This document shows positions 1-5,445 of a stretch of DNA of 7,598 bases, piece after piece. The notes beneath the pieces are model-generated. The model was not told where the DNA came from. It saw only the letters and a program-made list of their open reading frames with translations, and did no database searches. The translations under genes were made by a program, and so were the position numbers. Origin of the DNA: CAZPGL01 sp964586175 (GTDB taxonomy: Bacteria > Actinomycetota > Acidimicrobiia > Acidimicrobiales > MedAcidi-G1); assembly GCA_964586175.1 (NCBI GenBank), contig CAZPGL010000060.1, positions 1 to 7,598 on the forward strand, read 5' to 3'. Each line of letters begins with the position of its first letter. Positions within the stretch are counted from its first letter, which is position 1.

Positions 1-98
1 AGATCCTCCCGGGTTGGCCGCATAGATGGATGGTCACCCATCCGGACCCCCGCAAGGGACCGGTGGACAGAACCCCGCCTACAGGCCGGCTCACCGTC
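1..98 (+). ncRNA. rnpB: RNase P RNA, 3' end (5' part outside the window)
   Basis: This is the 3' end of the catalytic RNA of RNase P, which trims the 5' leader from precursor tRNAs. Two hallmarks of the conserved 3' region occur in the right order: TAGATGGATGG at 23-33, and ACAGAACCCCGCCTAC at 67-82, which matches conserved region V (typically ACAGAAYCCGGCTTAC, the 3' strand of helix P4). Between them lie GGATGG/CCATCC, able to pair, and a CCC-GCAA-GGG stem-loop with a GNRA tetraloop, an arrangement I recall from actinobacterial RNase P RNAs. The segment after CR V (about 83-98) should be the 3' strand of terminal helix P1, so the 3' end near 98 is an estimate. CR V carries C where the core consensus has G (base 76). 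No protein-coding reading of this stretch is convincing. The gene converges on the minus-strand gene ending at 126. Confidence 0.88.
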
Positions 99-104
99 GC
101 CGGC
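85..104 (+). terminator. possible GC-rich terminator hairpin of rnpB
   Basis: GCCGGC at 85-90 can pair with GCCGGC at 99-104 across an 8-base loop, and C/G-rich sequence follows. There is no T-run. The first arm may instead belong to helix P1 of the RNase P RNA, so this is only a candidate 3' end structure between the converging rnpB and the gene ending at 126. Confidence 0.2.
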
Positions 105-125
105 GGCCAGTCTCCGCCTACCGCG

Positions 126-1130
126 TCAGTGGCAGAGGGTGTACGGCGACACGTTCCAGCCGCTCAGCACGTCGTCGGTGAACTCGAGTTCCGAAGCGTT
201 GTAGGGCAGGCCGTGGCCACCGAACGCCGGGATCGGCGAGTTGTCGGACCACGACGGCGACGCCCCCCACACGATCACCTCGTCGTACTCGTCGAACCCC
301 ATGCCCGGGTAGCGCTCCTCGATCGTCTCGACGTCGGCCGGATCGAGGCGGAGCCGGTCGAGGACCTCCCCGGTGGCCATGCCGAGGGTGACGCCGCCCG
401 GGAAGGTGACCTCCCCGTTGGTGGTCCATCCGATGAACCACGCGGTGTCGCCGGCCCGCACGAAGGAGAGGACGAGCGTCGCTTCGCCCACGAACCACAT
501 GTCCGTGGTGGTCTCGTGGTCGCTGGAGCACGGGTTCATCCATCGATCGTCGTCGGTGCCCTCCCCCTCCTGCACGAACCGAGGCCCACATGTCCGGTCC
601 ATCAGGTCGATGGTGCCGTCCATGGAGGTGCCGATCTGGATGCCGAGCAGCGACCGGTCGGCCTTGACCCTCGGCACGCAGTCGGGCAGTCCGTCGGTCG
701 GGAGGTCGGCGGCGACCATGGCGTCATGGTGGGCCCGCCGGGTCTGGCTGCCGTACACCCCGTCGGCGTCGATACCCAACTGCTCCTGGAGGGCCATGAC
801 GGCAGCACTGGACTCCATCCAGGCGTAGTCCCGGGTCAACACCTCGAGATCCACGGTGTCGAGGTCGCCGTCCGACGCGTCGGTGGTCGGGGTCTCCTCT
901 GGGGCGGCCGTGGTGTCGGGCGCCGGTACCGCCGTGGTGGTCGAAGCGACCGTCGTGGTGGTCGTCTGCAAGTCGGCCAGAAGTTCCTCGACGGCGGCGA
1001 GGGCCGACTCGGCGGCGAGCAGGGCCTCGTCGTCCCCGTCGTCGCCGCCGGCAGTGAGACGCCCCACGAAGAACGCCGCCACGGCGATCAGGATCATGGT
1101 GCCCATCAGCCGCTTCTGCCGCTCGTTCAC
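126..1130 (-). CDS. membrane-anchored exported protein with Thr-rich stalk and peptidoglycan-binding-like segment
   Basis: The product is 334 residues. Residues 9-25 form one hydrophobic segment after a short basic N-terminus, giving a signal anchor or uncleaved signal peptide. Residues 34-54 are an Ala/Glu/Leu helix. Residues 56-84 are a Thr/Pro/Ala-rich linker typical of a wall-spanning stalk. Residues 108-133 (VMALQEQLGIDADGVYGSQT) resemble a PF01471 peptidoglycan-binding repeat, with LQ..LG, DG.YG and T..A in the usual spacing. The remaining 200 or so residues match nothing I recognise; they hold four Cys (151, 181, 201, 333) that could form disulfides outside the cell. The GTG start is favoured by AGAGGGGGG seven bases upstream (1138-1146). 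An external cell-envelope role is inferred; no catalytic motif is visible. The gene lies 129 bp downstream of another exported-protein gene on the same strand. Confidence 0.82.
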   Translation of the reverse strand: MNERQKRLMGTMILIAVAAFFVGRLTAGGDDGDDEALLAAESALAAVEELLADLQTTTTTVASTTTAVPAPDTTAAPEETPTTDASDGDLDTVDLEVLTRDYAWMESSAAVMALQEQLGIDADGVYGSQTRRAHHDAMVAADLPTDGLPDCVPRVKADRSLLGIQIGTSMDGTIDLMDRTCGPRFVQEGEGTDDDRWMNPCSSDHETTTDMWFVGEATLVLSFVRAGDTAWFIGWTTNGEVTFPGGVTLGMATGEVLDRLRLDPADVETIEERYPGMGFDEYDEVIVWGASPSWSDNSPIPAFGGHGLPYNASELEFTDDVLSGWNVSPYTLCH

Positions 1131-1182
1131 GACGCCACCCCCCTCTGTCCGTCGGGCCGCCCGTCGCCGCCCACGAGGGCCG

Positions 1183-1188
1183 ATGCTA
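1183..1188 (-). promoter_or_regulatory. possible -10 box for the gene at 126-1130
   Basis: Read on the minus strand this is TAGCAT, fitting the TANNNT -10 consensus, with a weak -35 candidate (ATGACC) 18 bases further upstream. It would give a 5' leader of roughly 45 bases. The 129-bp gap between the two exported-protein genes makes a separate promoter plausible, but the match is weak. Confidence 0.3.
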
Positions 1189-1259
1189 GCCGGACGGTCG
1201 GTCGGGGGTCATACGCAGGAATCGTCGGTGGACGCCACGGTTGTCGCCTCGTCTCGGCG

Positions 1260-2504
1260 TCAACTCCAGGACGGGCAGTCGATACCGCTGGGCCATGGAT
1301 CGGGCTCGGGGGCGATCGCCCCCTCCAGCGCGACGTCGTACACCATCTCGAAGGTGGCACCATTCAGACGCAACGGCAGCGGCCGGTAGGCCCACGACCC
1401 CCCGTCGAGCGGCTTGTCCTCGTGGTAGGTGAACAGCGGTTCACCTTCGTAGGTACTGCAGTACGCCCAGAAGGTCTGGCCGTCCCCGGGGGCCGTCCCC
1501 TCGTAGATGTGGATCACGTCCTCGGCGCCGCCAATGTTGCTGCCGACCACCCGCAGGCTGCAGCCGATCAGGACGTACAGCGTGTGGTCGACCGGCACGT
1601 GGGTGCCGGTGATCGGCGTCGACTGCACCCACAGCTCATCCCAGTCGTCCTCGTTCACGTCGGTGGCGAAGGCGGGCTGGAAGTCGGCCTCGCCGTGATT
1701 GGGCCCGATGTCCAGGTAGAACGTCGCCCCGTGGCGGGTCGACACGACCTCGAGATACCAACGGCCGGTGTCGTTGCCGTAGTGGGTGTGAGCCATGTCG
1801 AGATCACCGTCGCCGTCGATGTCGAGCTCGACGTCGCCGACGTTGGGCGACATGTCGCCGTCCGGCAGGTCGTCGCCGTCGCACTCCAGGGGCACCAGGG
1901 TCAGCGTCGGCACGCCGGCTCCGAGGGCGCTGGGGGCGACGGTCGCGATTGGCCCGAGGGCCCAGGAGGGCAGCCCCGACGACCCGGAACCGTCCTCGTC
2001 GTCCTCTGCGGCAGCAGCGGCAGCGGCTTCGGCAGCGGCAGCGGCGTCGGCAGCGGCCGCTTCAGCAGCAGCGGCTTCGGCTTCGGCAGCGGCGGCGGCT
2101 TCGGCTTCGGCAGTGGCGATGGCCGCGGCGGCCGCGGCCTCGGCTTCCGCTGCTTCTGCGGCAGCCACGGCGGCTTCAGCAGCGGCGGCGGCAGCCGCTT
2201 CAGCATCGTCGGCGGCCGCTGCGTCGGCTTCCGCGGCAGCCGCGGCGTCCGCTTCAGCCTGGGCAGCGACGGCAGCAGCCGCCGCGGCGTCGGCTTCGGC
2301 CTGGGCAGCGTCGGCTGCTTCGCGGGCCGCGGCAGCGGCCTCGGCCCCCACCCGGGCTTCGTCGGCTGCCCTCAGGGCCTCGTTGGCTGCCTCGAGGGCA
2401 GCCACCGCATCGTCCAGCCGGGTGTCCTCGGCATCGCTGCCGCACGACGTACCGATCATGGCCGCCAGGACCACCGCTGTCGCCATTCGTCGAAGTCCGC
2501 TCAT
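1260..2504 (-). CDS. putative lipoprotein with long Ala/Glu coiled coil and Asp-rich VCBS/FG-GAP-like motifs
   Basis: The product is 414 residues. A basic N-terminus (GLRR) and hydrophobic stretch lead to IGTSC with Cys21, which fits a permissive lipobox, so the mature protein is probably lipid-anchored on the cell surface. Residues 28-167 are almost only Ala, Glu and Asp with scattered Gln and Arg, and form a long acidic helix or coiled-coil stalk. An acidic Gly/Ser linker follows. The C-terminal 230 or so residues hold DIDGDGDLD (228-236) and DVNEDDWDEL (282-291). These are the calcium-binding loops of VCBS/FG-GAP repeats, often found in beta-propellers or surface adhesion proteins, with two copies visible. 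Four Cys follow the anchor. ATG at 2504 is chosen because AAGGA (2514-2518) lies nine bases upstream; an in-frame TTG at 2513 abuts that site and is unlikely. The function is unknown; a surface stalk presenting a calcium-binding domain is inferred. Confidence 0.8.
   Translation of the reverse strand: MSGLRRMATAVVLAAMIGTSCGSDAEDTRLDDAVAALEAANEALRAADEARVGAEAAAAAREAADAAQAEADAAAAAAVAAQAEADAAAAAEADAAAADDAEAAAAAAAEAAVAAAEAAEAEAAAAAAIATAEAEAAAAAEAEAAAAEAAAADAAAAAEAAAAAAAEDDEDGSGSSGLPSWALGPIATVAPSALGAGVPTLTLVPLECDGDDLPDGDMSPNVGDVELDIDGDGDLDMAHTHYGNDTGRWYLEVVSTRHGATFYLDIGPNHGEADFQPAFATDVNEDDWDELWVQSTPITGTHVPVDHTLYVLIGCSLRVVGSNIGGAEDVIHIYEGTAPGDGQTFWAYCSTYEGEPLFTYHEDKPLDGGSWAYRPLPLRLNGATFEMVYDVALEGAIAPEPDPWPSGIDCPSWS
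1995..2420 (-). repeat. GCN-rich low-complexity tract encoding the Ala/Glu stalk
   Basis: The segment is built of irregular GCN and GAN codons, seen on the + strand as runs of gcagc/ggcag/cttcgg. It has no fixed long period, so it is not a simple satellite but low-complexity coding DNA within the lipoprotein gene. The composition leaves several other frames open on both strands, which produces long spurious reading frames here. Confidence 0.7.
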
Positions 2505-2534
2505 CGGAATCAATCCTTCGTCTCGCTGCTGGGA

Positions 2535-2540
2535 ACAGTA
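2535..2540 (-). promoter_or_regulatory. possible -10 box for the lipoprotein gene
   Basis: Read on the minus strand this is TACTGT (TANNNT), about 30 bases before the ATG at 2504, leaving a leader of roughly 20-25 bases that contains the AAGGA ribosome site. No clear -35 is seen. Confidence 0.3.
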
Positions 2541-2575
2541 GTAGGACGGTCGTGTCGACGTGATCTGACGGTCTG

Positions 2576-2594
2576 GCCGGAAAAGCCGTCCGGC
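2576..2594. promoter_or_regulatory. inverted repeat between the divergent promoters
   Basis: GCCGGA at 2576-2581 and TCCGGC at 2589-2594 form a perfect 6-bp dyad with a 7-base spacer. It lies between the start regions of the lipoprotein and pentapeptide genes, so it could be an operator acting on either. GC-rich DNA makes such dyads common, so confidence is low. Confidence 0.25.
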
Positions 2595-2616
2595 GCGTGC
2601 CGGGTGGCCGACGACC

Positions 2617-2622
2617 TAGGCT
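2617..2622 (+). promoter_or_regulatory. -10 box giving a leaderless mRNA for the pentapeptide-repeat gene
   Basis: TAGGCT fits the actinobacterial -10 consensus TANNNT and is followed by just six C residues before the GTG start at 2629. Transcription starting about 7 bases after the -10 box would begin at the start codon itself. No Shine-Dalgarno sequence can be placed upstream, in keeping with leaderless translation. No clear -35 element is seen. Confidence 0.6.
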
Positions 2623-2628
2623 CCCCCC

Positions 2629-3324
2629 GTGGAGGTCAACGGGCAGTTCATCGGGGTCGACGCCGACCTTGCCGGGGCCGACCTCACCGATGCCGACCTG
2701 CGGGCCGTGGATCTCTCAGGGGCCTGGTTGGGCGGTGCCGTGCTGAGCCGTTCCGACCTCTCCGATGCCCGCCTTGTCGGCGCCGACCTGCGCAACGCGG
2801 TGTGCCGGTCCACCGTGTTCGCCGATGCCGATCTGCATCACGCCAACCTGTGGTCGGCCGACCTCACCGAGGCCCGCCTCGGTGGAGCCGTCCTCAGCCG
2901 CTGCTGGCTGGGCAACGCCCGACTGGTCGGGGCCGACCTGCGGGCCGCCGAGATGGGCGGTGCCTGGCTGACCGGCACCGACCTGACCGAGGCACTGCTC
3001 GGCAGCGCCACCCTGGCCGGGGCGTCGCTGACCCGGTCGTGTCTGCGCGACGCGGCCCTCGGTGGGGTGTTCGCCGTCGAGGCCGACTTCCGGAGCGCCA
3101 TCTGCAACGGCGCCGTGTTCCGCGGCGCCAACCTGTCGGGAGCCCGATTCCGGGGGGCGTCGCTGATCGCCGTCGACTTCTCGTACGCCGACCTGGTGGG
3201 TGCCGACTTCTCCGAGACCCAGTTCGATGAGGTGGTCCTCGACGGTGTCCGTCACGACGACGCCACCCGTTGGCCCGACGGGTTCACTCCCCCGTCCTCC
3301 GGCGGCCTCGACGACCACGAATAG
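2629..3324 (+). CDS. pentapeptide-repeat protein (right-handed beta-helix)
   Basis: The product is 231 residues. From residue 14 to 204 a Leu, Phe or Met (Cys or Ala at 59, 149 and 159) recurs every fifth residue without any break, giving 39 consecutive A(D/N)LXX-type repeats. Such repeats fold as a right-handed quadrilateral beta-helix, here nearly ten coils. The central residue is nearly always Leu in the first two-thirds and alternates Phe/Leu in the last third. The tail ends with DATRWPDGF, a common C-terminal cap of the family. There is no signal peptide or membrane segment, so it is probably cytoplasmic. Some relatives (MfpA, Qnr) mimic DNA and protect gyrase, and this one is acidic and of similar size, but the sequence alone does not establish that role. 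The GTG start at 2629 fits the leaderless promoter just upstream. Confidence 0.9.
   Translation: MEVNGQFIGVDADLAGADLTDADLRAVDLSGAWLGGAVLSRSDLSDARLVGADLRNAVCRSTVFADADLHHANLWSADLTEARLGGAVLSRCWLGNARLVGADLRAAEMGGAWLTGTDLTEALLGSATLAGASLTRSCLRDAALGGVFAVEADFRSAICNGAVFRGANLSGARFRGASLIAVDFSYADLVGADFSETQFDEVVLDGVRHDDATRWPDGFTPPSSGGLDDHE
2728..2943 (+). repeat. internal 150-nt duplication inside the pentapeptide gene
   Basis: Residues 34-55 and 84-105 of the protein are identical at 18 of 22 positions; both begin LGGAVLSR and end ARLVGADLR. The copies (2728-2793 and 2878-2943) lie 150 nt, or ten pentapeptides, apart. The nucleotide copies differ mostly at synonymous positions, suggesting an older segmental duplication. 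A third unit of the same length starting at residue 134 is only weakly similar. Confidence 0.65.
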
Positions 3325-3345
3325 CCCCCCGCCGGCTCGCGACCG

Positions 3346-3537
3346 GTGAGGCTGGGCATCGTCGGCGACGTGCGCAGCCTGGCCATCCACCCGGCGTCGA
3401 CCACCCACTCGCAGCTGACCGAGGCCGAACAGCGGTCCACCGGGGTCGACCCGGCGCTGGTGCGCCTGTCGGTGGGCCTCGAGACGATCGACGACATCAT
3501 CGCCGACCTCGAGACCGGCTTCGCCGCGGCGCGCTGA
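3346..3537 (+). pseudogene. metY: C-terminal remnant of O-acetylhomoserine sulfhydrylase (metY-like)
   Basis: Sixty-three codons match the extreme C-terminus of the PLP-dependent O-acetylhomoserine aminocarboxypropyltransferase family (Cys/Met metabolism enzymes). They include GDVRSLAIHPASTTHSQLT (residues 7-25), VRLSVGLETIDDI (39-51) and the final ADLETGFAAA. Full enzymes have about 430 residues, so some 85 percent is missing, including the PLP-binding lysine; the conserved Arg of VRLSVG (residue 40) that holds the substrate carboxylate remains. Similarity starts almost at the GTG at 3346, and the codons before it do not resemble the family. The fragment shares the reading frame of the pentapeptide gene, separated only by that gene's TAG stop and seven codons. 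It cannot be a working enzyme; a deletion scar is most likely, though a small expressed peptide or an assembly fault is possible. Confidence 0.8.
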
Positions 3538-3552
3538 CCGGGCGGCGGGAGA

Positions 3553-4125
3553 TCACCGCTCCAGGTGACCCACCTGGTTGAAGCCGCGTAGCGACGGGCC
3601 GGCCCGACCGGCACCGATCGTCATGATCGACGCCGGGGCGACATAGCAGCGCCAGGCCACCTCGTCGCCCACGCCCAGCGCCCAGGCCAGCGCCGCCTTG
3701 ATCGGCGACACGTGCGAGACGACCACCACCGTCCGGTCCGCCGCGTCCTCGAGCAGGTCGTCACAGGCGGCCCGCACCCGCTCCCCCAGCTGCCGGTGCG
3801 ATTCCCCTCCCGGCGGTGCCCAGTCCAGGTCGGCCTGCCACGCCGCCCAGGTGGCGGCCGGAACGTCGGCGACCGGTGTGCCGTCGAGCTCGCCGTAGTT
3901 CAACTCGATCCAGCGTTCGTCGGTCTCGACCGGCGACCCGAACGCCTCGGCGGTGCTCCGGGTACGGGCCAGCGGGCTCGACACCACCCGGTCGACCGGG
4001 CCGATGGCCCGGGCGGCGGCGACGGCCTGGCGCTCACCGAGTTCGTCCAGGTCGGGGTCGAGACGGCCCAACAGCAGGCCGGCGGCGTTGGCGGCCGTAC
4101 GGCCGTGGCGCACGACGTACAGCAT
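3553..4125 (-). CDS. histidine phosphatase family protein (phosphoglycerate mutase-like)
   Basis: The product is 190 residues, normal for a single-domain member of the family, which hydrolyses phosphate esters through a phospho-histidine. Visible active-site elements are RHGRT at residues 6-10 (nucleophile His7), SSPLARTRSTA at 49-59 (Arg54 phosphate pocket), ELNYGELDG at 74-82 (Glu74 probable acid) and VVSHVSPI at 135-142 (His138). The substrate cannot be told; candidates are phosphosugars, nucleotides and the alpha-ribazole phosphate of cobalamin synthesis. The ATG at 4125 is preferred because homology begins there and GAGG (4133-4136) lies seven bases upstream; the longer open frame to 4713 is the shadow of the upstream gene. 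Start and upstream stop share one base (TGATG), indicating translational coupling. In mycobacteria the equivalent neighbour of a DUF164 gene is an RNase H-phosphatase fusion; no RNase H domain is present here. Confidence 0.9.
   Translation of the reverse strand: MLYVVRHGRTAANAAGLLLGRLDPDLDELGERQAVAAARAIGPVDRVVSSPLARTRSTAEAFGSPVETDERWIELNYGELDGTPVADVPAATWAAWQADLDWAPPGGESHRQLGERVRAACDDLLEDAADRTVVVVSHVSPIKAALAWALGVGDEVAWRCYVAPASIMTIGAGRAGPSLRGFNQVGHLER
3561..3577. terminator. hairpin at the convergent gene ends
   Basis: CCAGGTG (3561-3567) and CACCTGG (3571-3577) form a perfect 7-bp stem with a 3-base loop. It lies within the last codons of the phosphatase gene and 24 bases after the stop of the metY remnant. 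It could serve as a terminator in the + direction, where TTG but no long T-run follows. The position is suggestive, the strength modest. Confidence 0.3.
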
Positions 4126-4607
4126 CAGGCGGCCTCGACCGAGAGCCGTCCGTGCTTGAGGAAGGAGCGGCGTCTGGCCGGGTCGGCCAGACCGAACCGC
4201 CGCCACGCGTACACGGCGGCCACGACGCCGGCGGCCTCGATGACCAGCCCGGTCGCCCCCCGGCTGAACTCGGGCACCCGGGAGCCCCCGAGGACGTCGA
4301 CGCCGGCGAACGGCCACCAGAACACCTCGGTGTCGGCCCAGGTGGCGTCGAGCACCAGGTGGGCGAACATCCCGATGGGGACGCCGAGCCAGCGGCGCTG
4401 TACCAGCCGCCGACCCCGGGCCACGACCATGACCAGCCCCATGGCAACCACGCAGGCGGCCAGGGTGTGCGTGGGCCACGGACCGCCGAGGACCCCGTCG
4501 ACCGCCGGGAGCACCGACCCCAGGATCACCAGGCGATAGTCGATGCCGGCACTGTCGAACACCAGGCTCACCCCGAGCACCGACAGGGCGGCGAACCAGA
4601 TGACCAC
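4125..4607 (-). CDS. small integral membrane protein, YdjM/DUF457-like putative metal-dependent hydrolase
   Basis: The product is 160 residues with about four to five hydrophobic segments (roughly 1-17, 24-40, 47-63, 73-90, 117-135). Polar residues are set in or beside the membrane in the pattern of the YdjM (PF04307) family: LPAVDG with Asp37, PTHTL with His47, and FAHLVLD with His83 and Asp87, followed by a WWPFAG motif. These His and Asp residues are the presumed metal ligands; no activity is established for most members. The C-terminus is basic (WRRF, ARRRSF) and probably cytoplasmic. The GTG start at 4607 lies three bases after the stop of the upstream zinc-ribbon gene and lacks a clear Shine-Dalgarno sequence, which points to translational coupling; its stop overlaps the phosphatase start by one base. 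Family assignment rests on motif pattern and hydropathy, so it is moderate. Confidence 0.75.
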   Translation of the reverse strand: MVIWFAALSVLGVSLVFDSAGIDYRLVILGSVLPAVDGVLGGPWPTHTLAACVVAMGLVMVVARGRRLVQRRWLGVPIGMFAHLVLDATWADTEVFWWPFAGVDVLGGSRVPEFSRGATGLVIEAAGVVAAVYAWRRFGLADPARRRSFLKHGRLSVEAA

Positions 4608-4610
4608 TGC

Positions 4611-5405
4611 TCAGCGGACGACCAGACGGCCGCACTCGGCACAGTCGGCCAACTCGCCTTCGGCCAGCCCCTTGACCCGGTCGGCTTCGACGGCAGGCAT
4701 CGACGACGGGCATCCCCGGCAGTCACCACCGTCGAACCGGACGATCACCGACGAGCCGAACGCCCGGCGGAGTCCCTCGTAACGGGCAAGCAGGTCGGAC
4801 GGAACGGCCGCCGCTGCCGAGGCCCGCCGGTCGGTGGCGTCGGCGGTCAGCGCCGCCACCTCGGCTTCGCTCTCGGCCAGCGCCGCCTGGACCGCACCCT
4901 GGTCGGCCTGATTGGACCCGATGCCGGACTCGACGTCGGCCAGCGCCGCCTCGATCGGTTCGAGGGCCTCCATGATCTCGAGCACCTGCTCTTCGAGGTC
5001 GCCCTGGCGGCTGCCGAGGTGGCCGATCTCCTCCTGCAGGCTGGACGCCTCCTTGGGTGAGGTGATGTGACCCCCGTAGAGTTTCCCGTCCAGCTCGGCG
5101 ATGCGGGCCTCGACGGCCGCCACCTCCTGCTCGTAGCGCTGCTGACGGCGGGTGAGGTCGAGCCGCTCGATCTGGCGGGTATCGCGTTCGGCGGTGAGCT
5201 CGGTCGCCCTGGCGACCAGTGCGGCCAGCTCGGCCCGCTCGGGAAGATGCTCGTGGCGGTGGTGGAGCTGGCCGAGCACGGTGTCCTCATCCTGGACGCA
5301 GAAGAGTGCTTCGGCCGGGGACAGGTCCTCCGGGGACAGGTCCTCCGGGGACAGGGCCTCCGGGGACAGGGCCTCGGCGGGAGCGGCGTCTTCCATCGCG
5401 GTCAT
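4611..5405 (-). CDS. coiled-coil protein with C-terminal C4 zinc ribbon (DUF164 / zf-RING_7 family)
   Basis: The product is 264 residues. Residues 35-190 form a long antiparallel coiled coil; the hairpin region carries LYGGHITSPKEASSLQEEI (109-127), the signature segment of this family. The C-terminus is a zinc ribbon: CRGC (Cys229, Cys232) and CAEC (Cys255, Cys258), with PSSMP between. Family members are predicted nucleic-acid-binding proteins of unknown precise role, widespread in actinobacteria. In Mycobacterium tuberculosis the homologue sits between Nif3-family and RNase H-phosphatase genes; here a phosphatase also follows, with a membrane-protein gene between. The first 34 residues are unusual: four tandem [A/D]LSPE pentads encoded by a 15-bp repeat, ahead of the usual family start near ALFCVQD. 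ATG at 5405 is supported by AGGGG (5412-5416) six bases upstream; ATG four codons in is the alternative. Confidence 0.9.
   Translation of the reverse strand: MTAMEDAAPAEALSPEALSPEDLSPEDLSPAEALFCVQDEDTVLGQLHHRHEHLPERAELAALVARATELTAERDTRQIERLDLTRRQQRYEQEVAAVEARIAELDGKLYGGHITSPKEASSLQEEIGHLGSRQGDLEEQVLEIMEALEPIEAALADVESGIGSNQADQGAVQAALAESEAEVAALTADATDRRASAAAAVPSDLLARYEGLRRAFGSSVIVRFDGGDCRGCPSSMPAVEADRVKGLAEGELADCAECGRLVVR
5315..5374 (+). repeat. four tandem copies of a 15-bp repeat within the zinc-ribbon gene
   Basis: The unit CCGGGGACAGGTCCT (5315-5329) is repeated exactly at 5330-5344, then twice with one change (T to G) at 5345-5359 and 5360-5374. On the coding (minus) strand it specifies [A/D]LSPE four times near the N-terminus of the DUF164 protein. 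Near identity indicates recent slippage expansion, and because the unit is a multiple of three, copy-number changes keep the frame. Confidence 0.92.
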
Positions 5406-5445
5406 GGTAGGCCCCTGCCGGGCCGTGACCCACCGGCGTGGGCGT

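Noticed and set aside
2..25. Possible C-terminus of a protein gene ending at TAG (23-25)
   Set aside because: The TAG is part of the conserved TAGATGGATGG of RNase P RNA, which explains the whole stretch better.
1795..2563. Ser/Ala-rich and Arg/Pro/Gln-rich frames opposite the lipoprotein stalk
   Set aside because: Both are low-complexity translations of the GCN tract on the opposite strand, without family similarity or ribosome sites.
30..3230. 1066-codon open frame on the + strand
   Set aside because: It runs antisense through two convincing minus-strand genes and out of frame through the pentapeptide gene, and begins inside the RNase P RNA. Its composition (Arg/Gly/Val-rich, then Ser/Gly/Phe runs opposite the Ala/Glu tract) is that of a shadow frame in high-GC DNA.
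4126..4713. N-terminal extension of the phosphatase frame, as a possible fused domain
   Set aside because: The extra residues are Arg/Gly/Pro-rich and overlap the membrane-protein gene and the zinc-ribbon gene end; phosphatase homology and a ribosome site begin exactly at 4125. It is not an RNase H domain.
3816..5060. 414-codon + strand frame across the minus-strand operon
   Set aside because: Arg/Pro/His-rich antisense shadow over three well-supported genes.
5315..5374. CRISPR-like or regulatory direct repeats
   Set aside because: Units are contiguous 15-mers without spacers and lie in frame within a protein-coding gene.
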